Assembly (NCBI GenBank): GCA_947086655.1
Contig: CAMTZM010000010.1
Location: 1-63,720, forward strand
Direction: 5' to 3'
From: an uncultured Eubacteriaceae bacterium
Lineage (GTDB): Bacteria > Bacillota > Clostridia > Lachnospirales > CAG-274
Length of the DNA: 63,720 bases
In this document: in pieces, positions 8,065-16,816 of the stretch
Layout: each line of letters opens with the position of its first letter
How positions within the stretch are numbered: the stretch's first letter is position 1
Position numbers and translations under genes: made by a program
The notes under the pieces: generated by a model
Database searches by the model: none
Seen by the model: only the letters and a program-made list of their open reading frames with translations
What the model was told of the DNA's origin: nothing

Positions 8065-9946
8065 AATGTCTCGTGGAATGCGCTATCCAAAACAAAAGAC
8101 AGATAAAAAAACAATAAAAAGATTAATGTCTTACTTTAAAGAATATAAATTTAAATTTACAATTGTTTTTATATGTATAATAATAAGCACATTAGCAGGA
8201 GTTTCCGGTTCTATGTTTTTGCGTACTTTAATAGACGAATACATAGCACCGCTTCTTCTTCAAAACTCTCCTGTTTATACAGGATTATTAAAAGCACTTA
8301 CTTTAATGGCTGCAATTTATTTTACAGGAGTAATATCCTCATATTTATATAATAAAATAATGGTAACAATATCACAGGGAATACAGAAAAAAATACGTGA
8401 TGAAATGTTTTCACACATGCAAAAACTGCCTATTAAATATTTTGACACACATAACCATGGGGATGTAATGAGTTATTATACAAACGATACAGATACTTTA
8501 AGACAAATGCTCTCACAAAGTATCCCTCAAATGTTTTCATCAGCTATAACAATTATTTCTGTATTTTTTGCAATGCTTTATACAAGCGTATACCTTACTT
8601 TATTTGTTTTAATAAGTGTGTTTATTATGATGCTTTTAGCAAATAAAATAGGTGGTAAAAGTGCTGATTACTTTGTTAAACAGCAAAAATCAATAGGTGA
8701 TGTAAACGGTTATATAGAAGAAATGGTTAATGGACAAAAAGTAATTAAAGTATTTTGTCATGAGCAAAAAACAAAAGAAATATTTGATAAAAAAAATGAA
8801 GAACTATTTAAAAACGCATCCGAAGCAAATAAATTTGCAAATATTTTAATGCCTATAATGGGCAATTTAGGAAATCTTCAATACGCTCTTATTGCTATTA
8901 TAGGCGGAGCTCTTGCTGTAAATGAAATTGGAAATCTCACATTAGGGGCAATCGCTTCGTTTTTATTACTTTCAAAAAGTTTTACAATGCCTATAAATCA
9001 AATATCACAGCAGATAAACTCAATTGTAATGGCACTTGCCGGAGCAAAACGAATATTTGGATTAATTGATGAAAAAATAGAAACAGACGACGGATATGTT
9101 ACTCTTGTAAATGCACAATACAAAAACGGCAGTCTTACAGAAACAAATAAACGTACTGGGATATGGGCATGGAAACACCCTCATGGAGATGGTACGCTAA
9201 CATATACAAAATTAATGGGAGATGTCAAATTTTTTGACGTTGACTTTGGATATGATGAAAATAAAATTGTACTTCATAATATTTCACTTTATGCCGAACC
9301 TGGACAAAAAGTAGCTTTTGTAGGGGCTACTGGTGCAGGAAAAACAACTATAACTAATCTTATAAATCGTTTCTATGATTTAGCTGATGGAAAAATAAGA
9401 TATGACGATATAAATATAAACAAAATAAAAAAGAGTGATTTAAGACGTTCATTAGGTATTGTACTTCAAGATGTAAACTTATTTACAGGCACTGTAATGG
9501 ATAATATAAGATACGGACGGCTTGATGCTTCAGATGAGGAATGCATTAATGCAGCAAAACTTGCAAATGCTCATGGTTTTATTAAAATGCTTCCCGACGG
9601 ATATAATACAATATTAACAGGAAACGGCTCTGAACTCTCACAAGGGCAAAGACAGTTAATATCAATAGCCCGTGCTGCTGTTGCTGACCCTCCTGTTATG
9701 ATACTTGATGAGGCTACTTCAAGTATTGATACAAGAACAGAAACACTTGTTCAAAAAGGAATGGATAGATTAATGTATGGACGTACAGTATTTGTAATTG
9801 CTCATCGTTTATCCACAATTCAAAACTCTGATGTTATAATGGTACTTGAAAACGGAAAAATTATTGAACGAGGTACACATGAAAAGCTAATTTCTGAAAA
9901 AGGAAAATATTATCAACTTTATACTGGAGCATTTGAATTAGAATAA
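8048..9946 (+). CDS. ABC exporter half-transporter with canonical ATP site
   Basis: The second subunit of the heterodimeric exporter, 632 residues. Six membrane helices (about 40-340) precede the nucleotide-binding domain, which carries Walker A GATGAGKTT, Walker B with the catalytic Glu (MILDEATSSID) and a switch His (FVIAHRLSTI). The signature is the altered LSQGQ, typical of the subunit that contributes to the degenerate composite site. A stretch at about residues 350-395, with an unusual GIWAWKHPHGDG, precedes the nucleotide-binding domain and is longer than in simple half-transporters. The start is the ATG at 8048; an in-frame GTG lies three codons upstream. The substrate cannot be read from the sequence. 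Confidence 0.9.
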   Translation: MKPNNRMSRGMRYPKQKTDKKTIKRLMSYFKEYKFKFTIVFICIIISTLAGVSGSMFLRTLIDEYIAPLLLQNSPVYTGLLKALTLMAAIYFTGVISSYLYNKIMVTISQGIQKKIRDEMFSHMQKLPIKYFDTHNHGDVMSYYTNDTDTLRQMLSQSIPQMFSSAITIISVFFAMLYTSVYLTLFVLISVFIMMLLANKIGGKSADYFVKQQKSIGDVNGYIEEMVNGQKVIKVFCHEQKTKEIFDKKNEELFKNASEANKFANILMPIMGNLGNLQYALIAIIGGALAVNEIGNLTLGAIASFLLLSKSFTMPINQISQQINSIVMALAGAKRIFGLIDEKIETDDGYVTLVNAQYKNGSLTETNKRTGIWAWKHPHGDGTLTYTKLMGDVKFFDVDFGYDENKIVLHNISLYAEPGQKVAFVGATGAGKTTITNLINRFYDLADGKIRYDDININKIKKSDLRRSLGIVLQDVNLFTGTVMDNIRYGRLDASDEECINAAKLANAHGFIKMLPDGYNTILTGNGSELSQGQRQLISIARAAVADPPVMILDEATSSIDTRTETLVQKGMDRLMYGRTVFVIAHRLSTIQNSDVIMVLENGKIIERGTHEKLISEKGKYYQLYTGAFELE

Positions 9947-9969
9947 TTAAAATAATGAGGTAAGTAAAT

Positions 9970-10434
9970 ATGAAAAAAGAAGAATATTCAGCAATAAGAG
10001 AACTGGCATGGGACATATTGCTAAAAAGCAATACGTCCTGTCTTCCTGTTAAAATAACTCCAATAGCTAAAATATATGGATATGAAAATACAATTGATTA
10101 TAATATGTCAAGAATTGATAATACATATATATTAAGCAGATTAATTCTTAAAAATCATAAAATTACTGCAAATGCTCTTACAATAAAAACTCTTTCCGTA
10201 AGAATACTATGTCCTATGTGTGTTTTATACGAATGTAATATAACAAACTCTGAAAAAATCGCTAAAATATGCGATATTCCTGAAAATATAGCTTTAGAAC
10301 GTGCAAACAGACTTCAAATGCTTATTAAAAGAAATAAATTTTATTCATCTGATATTGAATATCTTGTTTATATGAAATTTGAAAAGTTTATTGAAAATTA
10401 CAAAAAAGTAAATGGGAGCTTTTCTTCCCACTGA
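9970..10434 (+). CDS. ImmA/IrrE-like protein lacking the zinc motif
   Basis: A 154-residue protein. The N-terminus (IRELAWDILL ... LPVKITPIAKIYGY) and the C-terminal half (SVRILCPMCVLYECNITNSEKIAKICDIP...ALERANRLQML) resemble small clostridial members of the ImmA/IrrE family, which are normally zinc peptidases that cleave phage-type repressors. The central HExxH zinc helix is missing; only LILKNHKITANALTIKTLS stands in its place. The protein is therefore probably a pseudo-peptidase or a degraded gene. It lies 23 bases after the exporter, has its own ribosome binding site (GAGGTAAG), and is likely co-transcribed with it. No helix-turn-helix partner, which active members often have, is nearby. 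The family call rests on remembered similarity. Confidence 0.5.
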   Translation: MKKEEYSAIRELAWDILLKSNTSCLPVKITPIAKIYGYENTIDYNMSRIDNTYILSRLILKNHKITANALTIKTLSVRILCPMCVLYECNITNSEKIAKICDIPENIALERANRLQMLIKRNKFYSSDIEYLVYMKFEKFIENYKKVNGSFSSH

Positions 10435-10436
10435 AT

Positions 10437-10484
10437 ATATAAGTAAGTACTCATGCCTTAATAGGCATAAGTACTTACTTATAT
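10437..10484. terminator. long perfect hairpin between convergent genes
   Basis: A near-perfect inverted repeat of 48 bases with about 21 pairs per arm, starting 3 bases after the stop of the ImmA-like gene and facing the convergent sugar kinase. It probably acts as a bidirectional terminator. Its outer arm, AAGTAAGTAC, is shared with the repeat at 36169-36214, so it may also have arisen from a repeat element. Confidence 0.55.
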
Positions 10485-10542
10485 TAGTTAAAATATATTT
10501 GAATAAAAAATATCTGAAAAATCATTTACTTTTTATCGCTTT

Positions 10543-11574
10543 TTATCTATTCATTTCATCTTGAGTACCATCACTTTTGTGCGAAGAAATTATACTTTCT
10601 ATTTCCTCAAGACTGCTTGCCGGCATATCTCCATAAGTTGTATTTTTGACTGCACTCATTGCATTTCCAAACTCAAGCGCTTTTTGTATATCTCCATATT
10701 TAAGTATTCCAAATAATGCTCCTGCTACATAAGCGTCTCCGCTTCCTATTCTGTCTACAACCTCAATATTTTTATAAGGTTCTTGTTCAAAAAACTTCCC
10801 GTCATAATATATTTTAGAACCAAAATTATGCCTTGTTGGACTTACAACTTCCCTTCTTGTTGTAAGAACTATTTTACAGCCATATTCAGTAGTATAATTT
10901 TTCATTATCTCTTCAAGAGTTCCTGTTCTTTGCATCATTCTTCTTGAAGTTTCCTCTGAAATAAACAAAATATCAACATAAGGCAATATTCCTGTTATAG
11001 TCTCTCTCGCAAGTTCTTCACTCCACAAACTTGCTCTGTAATTAGCGTCAAATGAAATAGCTACACCCTTATTTTTAAAATTTTTAATAAGCTCAAGTGA
11101 TACTTTTCTTAAATTTTCATTTAAAGCAAGTGTTATACCGCTTATATGGAACAAACGTGTTTTATCATATATTTCACTGTTTATCTCATCAAGAGATATA
11201 TTTGTAATGGAAGAATTTGCCCTATCATAAACAACTGATGATTTTCGTGGATATGCTCCGCTTTCATAATAATATATTCCAAGCCTTTTCTCATTTGATG
11301 TGTCATAAATTATGTAGTCATCACTTACATTGCCATATCTTATTTTATACTTCGCAAAACGTCCTACTTTATTATCAGGAAGTTTTGTAATAATAGCTGT
11401 ACGTATACCAAGTAAAGACGCTCCTGAAGCTACATTTAATTCCGCTCCCCCTGCGTTTTTCTCAAAAACTTGCCCATGCGATATCTTTTCCTTGTCGGGA
11501 GGCGAAAGCCTAAGCATAACCTCTCCAAAACTTACTAAATCAAAAACTTCTCTTTCTTTAATAAAATCCATCAT
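10543..11574 (-). CDS. PfkB-family sugar kinase (2-keto-3-deoxygluconate kinase-like)
   Basis: A ribokinase/PfkB-family carbohydrate kinase of 343 residues that phosphorylates a sugar or sugar acid with ATP in the cytoplasm. The N-terminal signature SFGEVMLRLSPP, the GGAELNVA stretch of the sugar site and the C-terminal anion hole with catalytic Asp in DRIGSGDAYVAGAL are all present. Overall it resembles 2-keto-3-deoxygluconate kinases, but the substrate cannot be fixed from sequence and no hexuronate genes are nearby. The start is one of two adjacent ATGs (11574 or 11571) behind AAGGGGG. It lies 16 bases downstream of trpS on the same strand and may be co-transcribed with it. Confidence 0.83.
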   Translation of the reverse strand: MMDFIKEREVFDLVSFGEVMLRLSPPDKEKISHGQVFEKNAGGAELNVASGASLLGIRTAIITKLPDNKVGRFAKYKIRYGNVSDDYIIYDTSNEKRLGIYYYESGAYPRKSSVVYDRANSSITNISLDEINSEIYDKTRLFHISGITLALNENLRKVSLELIKNFKNKGVAISFDANYRASLWSEELARETITGILPYVDILFISEETSRRMMQRTGTLEEIMKNYTTEYGCKIVLTTRREVVSPTRHNFGSKIYYDGKFFEQEPYKNIEVVDRIGSGDAYVAGALFGILKYGDIQKALEFGNAMSAVKNTTYGDMPASSLEEIESIISSHKSDGTQDEMNR

Positions 11575-11590
11575 TTAAAATACCCCCTTT

Positions 11591-12589
11591 TTATTGAGCA
11601 AAGCCTATTTTTTTATATACCTTTCTCAAAGTTTTATTAGCTATATATGAAGCTTTTTCGGCTCCGCTTTTTACAATTCCATCAATATAATCTTTGTCAG
11701 CACTTAATTGCTTAAATCTTTCTTGTATAGGTCTTATTTCGTCAATTACTACATCCGCCACAGCCTCTTTAAAAAATCCATAGCCTTTACCGTCAAACTC
11801 TTTTTCAGCCTCTTCAATAGTTTTTCCTGTGACAGCACAATATATATTTAATAAATTACTAATACCCTGTTTATCCTCGCTGTATTTTACACAATTATCG
11901 GAATCCGTAACACTTCTTTTTATTTTATTTCTTATTAAATTTAAATCATCAAGAAGATATATAACATTATTATCATTATCCTTCTCTGACTTAGACATTT
12001 TTTTAGATGGTTCTTGAAGTCCCATTATTCTTGCACCAACTTTATTTATATAACCTTCCGGAATTTTAAAAACATCTCCATACAAATTATTAAACCTAAT
12101 TGCAATATCCCTTGCAATTTCTAAGTGCTGCCTTTGGTCTTCTCCAACAGGAACCAAATCCGTCTGATAAAGCAATATATCGGCTGCCATTAAAACAGGA
12201 TAAGTAAACAAACCGGCATTAATATTTTCAGCATGTTTTTGGGATTTTTCTTTAAACTGCGTCATACGTGAAAGTTCACCCATATAAGTATAACAATTTA
12301 ATACCCATGCTAACTCGGCATGTGCTGAAACATGTGATTGATAATATATAATATTTTTTTCAGGGTCTAAACCTATTGCAATAAAAAGAGTAAGCAAATC
12401 TCTTGTTCTTTTTCTTAACTCAGCAGTATTTTGGCGGACAGTAATAGCGTGCATATTAACAATACTAAATAAACAATTATAATTATCTTGTAAATTCACC
12501 CAATTTTTAAGAGCACCTAAATAATTCCCCAATGAAGGATATCCTGATGGCTGCATACCACTAAAAATAATCTTCTTTTCGTCAGACAA
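11591..12589 (-). CDS. trpS: tryptophanyl-tRNA synthetase
   Basis: A class I aminoacyl-tRNA synthetase of 332 residues that charges tRNA-Trp. The ATP-binding signature appears as PSGYPSLGNYLGAL (the HIGH-equivalent with a GN form) and the flexible loop as KKMSKS. The tryptophan pocket region (TYMGELSRMTQFKEKS, then PVGEDQRQHLEIARDIA) is typical of bacterial TrpRS. A GAGGTGA ribosome binding site precedes the ATG. The short upstream gap carries a terminator hairpin for the preceding gene and no T-box motif, so it does not appear to be T-box controlled. Confidence 0.96.
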   Translation of the reverse strand: MSDEKKIIFSGMQPSGYPSLGNYLGALKNWVNLQDNYNCLFSIVNMHAITVRQNTAELRKRTRDLLTLFIAIGLDPEKNIIYYQSHVSAHAELAWVLNCYTYMGELSRMTQFKEKSQKHAENINAGLFTYPVLMAADILLYQTDLVPVGEDQRQHLEIARDIAIRFNNLYGDVFKIPEGYINKVGARIMGLQEPSKKMSKSEKDNDNNVIYLLDDLNLIRNKIKRSVTDSDNCVKYSEDKQGISNLLNIYCAVTGKTIEEAEKEFDGKGYGFFKEAVADVVIDEIRPIQERFKQLSADKDYIDGIVKSGAEKASYIANKTLRKVYKKIGFAQ

Positions 12590-12621
12590 TTAAATCACCT
12601 CATTAATAATAATATAAATAA

Positions 12622-12656
12622 AGCTGCAGCAAGGCCAGAACAGAACTGCTACAGCT
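12622..12656 (-). terminator. intrinsic terminator upstream of trpS
   Basis: A GC-richer hairpin pairing AGCTGCAGC (12622-12630) with GCTACAGCT (12648-12656), allowing one G-U pair, followed on the minus strand by a T-rich stretch. It most likely ends transcription from the membrane-protein gene at 12698-13279. Confidence 0.6.
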
Positions 12657-12697
12657 CTAAAAAAATACTGATAATCAATATTTTTCACCAATCAAAT

Positions 12698-13279
12698 TTA
12701 AAATATTTTGCCTATATTAATTTTAATTCCTCTATTATTTGGGTCTTCCATTTTATTTAAAGCTTTATAAAAACTATATATAAAATCAATAATATATAAT
12801 GTTAAAATAATTACAGCAATTTGTTTTCTTGGTACAAAAGGAAACCCTAAAACAAAGCCTTCCACAATTGGTTTTATAAATTTAAAATAAATAATTGTTA
12901 ATATTCCCCAGCCTATTGTACTTTGTAAACATATAATACCCTTATAATTAAATGGTTTAGCCGAATAATTCCACCAAAATGTCCCAAAAAAAAGACACAT
13001 AAGCTTTGCTGTAACAAACTCAAAAAATGTTGCAAATACCATACTTGTCATAAAAAGCAAAGAAACATTATTTTCAAAACGACCTAATGCTAAACTTATT
13101 AAAATTGCTCCTACTCCATAAACAGTACAAATTGGCGCATGAACAAACCCTCTGTTTTCAAGCTTTTTATCCTCGATGACAGTAACTATCACTTCTAATA
13201 TCCAACCCATAAAACTATATATAAAAAAGCAATTTATCATTAAAACCCAATCAAAAGAAAAATAATTAAATAATGTCAT
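12698..13279 (-). CDS. putative ABC transporter permease-type membrane protein (PF06541)
   Basis: An integral membrane protein of 193 residues resembling the family named putative ABC transporter permease (CmpB, PF06541), of unknown function. The hallmark run is INCFFIYSFMGWILEVIV, then the loop RGFVHAPICTVYGVGA and a later SAKPFNYKGIICLQSTIGWG. About five membrane segments are visible. I start at the ATG at 13279 behind AGGTGAT; an upstream in-frame ATG would add 36 residues without a binding site. No ATPase gene is adjacent, so a classical ABC role is doubtful. Confidence 0.72.
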   Translation of the reverse strand: MTLFNYFSFDWVLMINCFFIYSFMGWILEVIVTVIEDKKLENRGFVHAPICTVYGVGAILISLALGRFENNVSLLFMTSMVFATFFEFVTAKLMCLFFGTFWWNYSAKPFNYKGIICLQSTIGWGILTIIYFKFIKPIVEGFVLGFPFVPRKQIAVIILTLYIIDFIYSFYKALNKMEDPNNRGIKINIGKIF

Positions 13280-13418
13280 ATAATCACCTGTAAAAATAAT
13301 TTTATTTTCATTTACAGCTAAAGCTTGTCCTACTACATATATATTACTAATAATTTCTAAAAATTGCAACACATTTTTAAAAATCACATTATTATACTTA
13401 TACCTACGTATAGAAAAT

Positions 13419-15713
13419 TTATTGATTTATTGAAATTTCAATAATTTCTTTATCACTATTAAAATCTAAAACATTTAAAATATAATTTCCAAATACATAA
13501 AGCTTATCTTCAATTACGTTTATAAAATCAATCAAATCGCTTTTAAGCGTTATATTTTCATTTTGATTAACTTCACCATTTTCATTTATGCTAAACATTA
13601 TTAAAGAAAAATAATCCGGATTATAAACTGTCTCGTTTTCTGAATCAAAATTATTTTCTAATTCTAAATTATCATCTGCCTTTGTTAAAACAAATAAATA
13701 ATTATTATCTACAAAAGTTTTGTATCCTTCTTTTATAACGTAACTATATTCTTCATTATTCTCTTTTGTAAAATATTGAATTGAATCGCTGTTTATTTTA
13801 ATAGATAAAACTGTATTGTCCATTATTACATAAGCTAAATCTTCATTACATAAATACATATTATTTATCTCACCTATGTTTATAAACTGAGATACAACAA
13901 TTTTATCCTTAAATTCAGCATATGCTAAAGGTTTTTCATTAAATAAATTAAAATATACCCTATCTTTTAAAAACTTAACGTCTTTTATATATTTTTCCTT
14001 TGCAATAGAGGAAACATTTTCAACAACATTAAGATTATTATCAAGAATGTAAATACAATTCAATAATCCTTTATCTTCATAATCAAACAAAGTTGTTACA
14101 ATTTTAATTTTTCCATTTTCAGCATTTATAAAATTATTATTTAATATGCAGCCTTCAATTTTTTTTCTGCCTGAATATAAAACTCCATTATCGTTTAACT
14201 CAAATTTATAAATGCTTGTATCACTTTTTCCTTTTTCATTTTTAATATAACAATCATTAGCTATAAATAAATTGTTATCTGAAAAAACAATATTATCTGT
14301 TCCTCCAAACAAAGAATAAATAATAGAATTATCAGATAAATTACTTAAATTTATTTTAGCTATATTAATAAAATAATCAGAAACCATTTCCGGAAAATAA
14401 TTTATTTCATCAAAATTAAGTCTTTTTCTCTCCTTATCCGCTAAAGTATCCAAATATGATGGTGCTGCATAAGTTCCTCCAAAATTTAATTCTTCCGAAT
14501 TAACCTTTGATATTAAATATAACGAATTATTTACAATTTTTGTCTGAACAAAATTACCGTCAAGGCTTAAACTTCTCTCAAGGCTTAAACTTCCTTCTTC
14601 TCCTATTTTATAAATATAAGCTTCACAAAAAATTGTATAAACTTTTTCATCTAAATCATCTGATTTTTCATCAGCATCTTTTATATTATTATTAGTATTA
14701 TTATCTAAAGAAACATTTTTATCATCATTATTTAAGCTATTTTGTTCTGTTAAATTTACTCTTCTATTTCCAGAAACAATTAATCTATCATTTGAAAAAT
14801 ATAAACTTCCGTCCATAAATCCACTGTTTATTACACTTTTTGAAACAATTTTTTGTTCTTCGTCTTTTATACTTAGAGTATATATGGTATTATCTTTTAA
14901 AATATATGTATACTCATCATTATTTATAATATAGTTACTATCATTCTCATTATCATTATATAAATCAAAACCGTTACCGTTATTAAGTTCTGATATATTT
15001 TTATTCAATCCTATTTGTCCTCTGTTCTCATCAAAAAAATTATCTTTTGAAAACAAATCTACTCCAAGCAAATTACTATCTTTTCCGATAAGTTCCATAA
15101 AAAATTGTGCATTGCCAATAAATGGAAGTGAATTAACATTGTCCTCAATTCCAGCCGCCTCATTATAATCAAACTCATTTGACTTTCCGCTTATAATAAT
15201 AAGTCCATTATTATAAAAAACATTCTTTTCAAAAGCTTCAGCTAAAATTCTAACAGGAAGATATGATTTTCTATTATATATAACAAGTCCTTTTGATGTA
15301 TTTATAACTCTTTCACTTTCATTATCCACTATTCTAACTTCTTTTTCATTTTCCTTAAATATAACCGCTCTGTTATTAAGCCTAAGTATAGTTTCTCTTC
15401 TGCTTTTATCCCATGACAAATTAGCATTAAAAGACTGCGCAAAAAATCTTGCCGGAATATAAGCCTGTCCGTCAAAAAGTTTAGCACATGCGTAACTATC
15501 ATTTTTATCAATTAAAACCTGTTTTTTATTAACAAGTGCAACAGGGCTCTCAACATAGGCAACCAGTGCATCGCTTAATTTATCTTTATATTTAACCTCA
15601 ACCTCTATTGACTCTTGAGCCGAATTTTCTTTTTTAGGCAACTGCGTTAATAATATAATTGACAATAAAATAAAATAAGCAATTATAATTTTTATTACAA
15701 GCTTATTTTTCAT
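13419..15713 (-). CDS. secreted stalk-domain plus beta-propeller surface protein
   Basis: A 764-residue exported protein. An N-terminal hydrophobic signal or anchor (residues 5-23) is followed by two copper-amine-oxidase-N-like stalk repeats (about 55-175; YIPARFFAQSFNANLSWD and YLPVRILAEAFEKNV), as in many clostridial surface proteins. The rest (about 190-764) is an Asn/Asp-rich region matching the secreted beta-propeller family PF09826 in its YTILKDNTIYTLSI and SLSLDGNFVQTKIVNNSLYLI type repeats. A low-complexity Asn/Asp linker lies near residues 335-350. The stalk domain does not imply copper oxidase activity. Its role is probably extracellular binding or envelope scaffolding. It stands alone with a GGGAGG ribosome binding site. 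Confidence 0.75.
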   Translation of the reverse strand: MKNKLVIKIIIAYFILLSIILLTQLPKKENSAQESIEVEVKYKDKLSDALVAYVESPVALVNKKQVLIDKNDSYACAKLFDGQAYIPARFFAQSFNANLSWDKSRRETILRLNNRAVIFKENEKEVRIVDNESERVINTSKGLVIYNRKSYLPVRILAEAFEKNVFYNNGLIIISGKSNEFDYNEAAGIEDNVNSLPFIGNAQFFMELIGKDSNLLGVDLFSKDNFFDENRGQIGLNKNISELNNGNGFDLYNDNENDSNYIINNDEYTYILKDNTIYTLSIKDEEQKIVSKSVINSGFMDGSLYFSNDRLIVSGNRRVNLTEQNSLNNDDKNVSLDNNTNNNIKDADEKSDDLDEKVYTIFCEAYIYKIGEEGSLSLERSLSLDGNFVQTKIVNNSLYLISKVNSEELNFGGTYAAPSYLDTLADKERKRLNFDEINYFPEMVSDYFINIAKINLSNLSDNSIIYSLFGGTDNIVFSDNNLFIANDCYIKNEKGKSDTSIYKFELNDNGVLYSGRKKIEGCILNNNFINAENGKIKIVTTLFDYEDKGLLNCIYILDNNLNVVENVSSIAKEKYIKDVKFLKDRVYFNLFNEKPLAYAEFKDKIVVSQFINIGEINNMYLCNEDLAYVIMDNTVLSIKINSDSIQYFTKENNEEYSYVIKEGYKTFVDNNYLFVLTKADDNLELENNFDSENETVYNPDYFSLIMFSINENGEVNQNENITLKSDLIDFINVIEDKLYVFGNYILNVLDFNSDKEIIEISINQ

Positions 15714-15735
15714 TGTATTGAACCTCCCTGTCGAT

Positions 15736-15757
15736 TTATACTAAATACCATTTAAAA
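15736..15757. repeat. 22-base dispersed motif, copy 1
   Basis: TTATACTAA followed by ACCATTTAAAA with two variable bases between; 20 of 22 positions agree with copy 2 at 16187. It sits about 25 bases upstream of the propeller gene start. Function unknown: it may be a promoter or regulator site read from the minus strand, or a repeat relic. Confidence 0.45.
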
Positions 15758-16146
15758 TATTAATAAAAATTTGCCGTAAAGTGCAATTTTTAAATTTTTA
15801 TATACAATTTAAACATTATTTAGTATTTACACAATAAGTATAACATAAAAAATTGTTTTATGCTATCTTACTTACCATATTGTAGCTTTAATTATCTGTT
15901 TTAGTAGTTATTATATACTATTATAGTTACATATTTCTTTTTATTTTCATATTGCTCTCATAACGATAGTATAACATAAAAATCTAATTTTGGCGACATT
16001 AACTAACTTTATAAAGCCTGCTTTATTTAGACCGTCCTATTTCAATATATTGTATCAAACCACGTTGAAATATAAAAGTAATAAACACAAAAAAAATAAA
16101 CAAAAAATATTACAATTTTCTCCTTTAATTTGTAATATACTACAAA

Positions 16147-16182
16147 ATAAAACGCCCTCAGCAATTGCCATCGGACGTTTTA
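16147..16182 (-). terminator. intrinsic terminator after the TetR gene
   Basis: Arms ATAAAACG (16147-16154) and CGTTTTAT (16175-16182) with further pairing inside, including a GCAATTGC centre. Read on the minus strand, it follows the cell-division block and ends in a T-rich arm. Confidence 0.6.
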
Positions 16183-16186
16183 TCAA

Positions 16187-16209
16187 CTTATACTAATCAC
16201 CATTTAAAA
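16187..16209. repeat. 22-base dispersed motif, copy 2
   Basis: Second copy of the TTATACTAA...ACCATTTAAAA motif seen at 15736-15757, in the same orientation and about 450 bases apart. It lies just past the end of the TetR gene. Confidence 0.45.
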
Positions 16210-16238
16210 GGTTATAAACTACTGTATTTAGTATTAAT

Positions 16239-16814
16239 TTACAAAAGCTTTCTGACTGCATTAAATAAATATGGCTTATATTCAGCAATAGGCAGCGGTT
16301 TATTATAAAGTATAGAGTTATAACATGTTGCTCCTACTAATTCCAAAATCATAAAAAATGTTATCTCCGCATCTATACCTTTTTTGGAAATATCTTCAGA
16401 AAAAAGTTCAACAAGTGATTTTTCTTCTTTTTCAAGAGGACTGTTAACTGCTTTTTCGTAAAGTCCTTCAGATAAATTTTTATATAAAAATTTAAGCAGC
16501 TTTTTATCTTCAGTCAAATTATCTATTAAATTATTTATAATAAATATAGCTTTATCTGCTGTATTTATTATATTTTTTTCTCGTCCTTTTTCAATAGCGT
16601 TTTGCAAAAGTTCATGAGATTTTTTTATGGTTATTTCATTAATAAGCTCTTTTTTATCTTTATAATATAAATAAAACGTACCTTTAGCAATATTAGCACT
16701 TTGTACAATATCTTGTATTGTTGTAGATTGAACTCCTTTTTCCATAAAAAGATAAAACGCTGTATCAAACAATCTTCTTTGCTTTTCCTTTTTATTTTCC
16801 AGCAATTTTCCCAT
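16239..16814 (-). CDS. TetR/AcrR-family transcriptional regulator
   Basis: A 191-residue one-component repressor. The N-terminal TetR helix-turn-helix is clear (LFDTAFYLFMEKGVQSTTIQDIVQ, then ANIAKGTFYLYYKDKKEL); the C-terminal ligand domain is divergent, as usual. It starts 2 bases after the stop of the EnvC-like gene and is thus probably in the ftsE-ftsX operon, but nothing in the sequence shows what it regulates. No efflux pump is adjacent. Confidence 0.87.
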   Translation of the reverse strand: MGKLLENKKEKQRRLFDTAFYLFMEKGVQSTTIQDIVQSANIAKGTFYLYYKDKKELINEITIKKSHELLQNAIEKGREKNIINTADKAIFIINNLIDNLTEDKKLLKFLYKNLSEGLYEKAVNSPLEKEEKSLVELFSEDISKKGIDAEITFFMILELVGATCYNSILYNKPLPIAEYKPYLFNAVRKLL

Positions 16815-16816
16815 TT

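Larger units (their letters stand above)
15714..16238. other. 525-base gene-free region
   Basis: AT-rich region between the start of the propeller gene and the end of the TetR gene, both on the minus strand. It holds the propeller gene's promoter region, two copies of a 22-base motif (15736-15757 and 16187-16209), a hairpin with TATTTCAA/TTGAAATA arms (about 16039-16073), another with ATTACAA/TTGTAAT arms (about 16110-16136), and a terminator at 16147-16182. No convincing gene was found; an open frame at 15990-16196 has no ribosome binding site and runs over the hairpins. Confidence 0.5.

Noticed and set aside
12590..12697. possible T-box or tryptophan attenuator before trpS
   Set aside because: Only a simple hairpin of the preceding gene is present; no T-box sequence or specifier structure was visible in a gap of about 108 bases.
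15990..16196. 68-residue open frame on the plus strand
   Set aside because: No ribosome binding site; it covers two hairpins and the terminator at 16147-16182.
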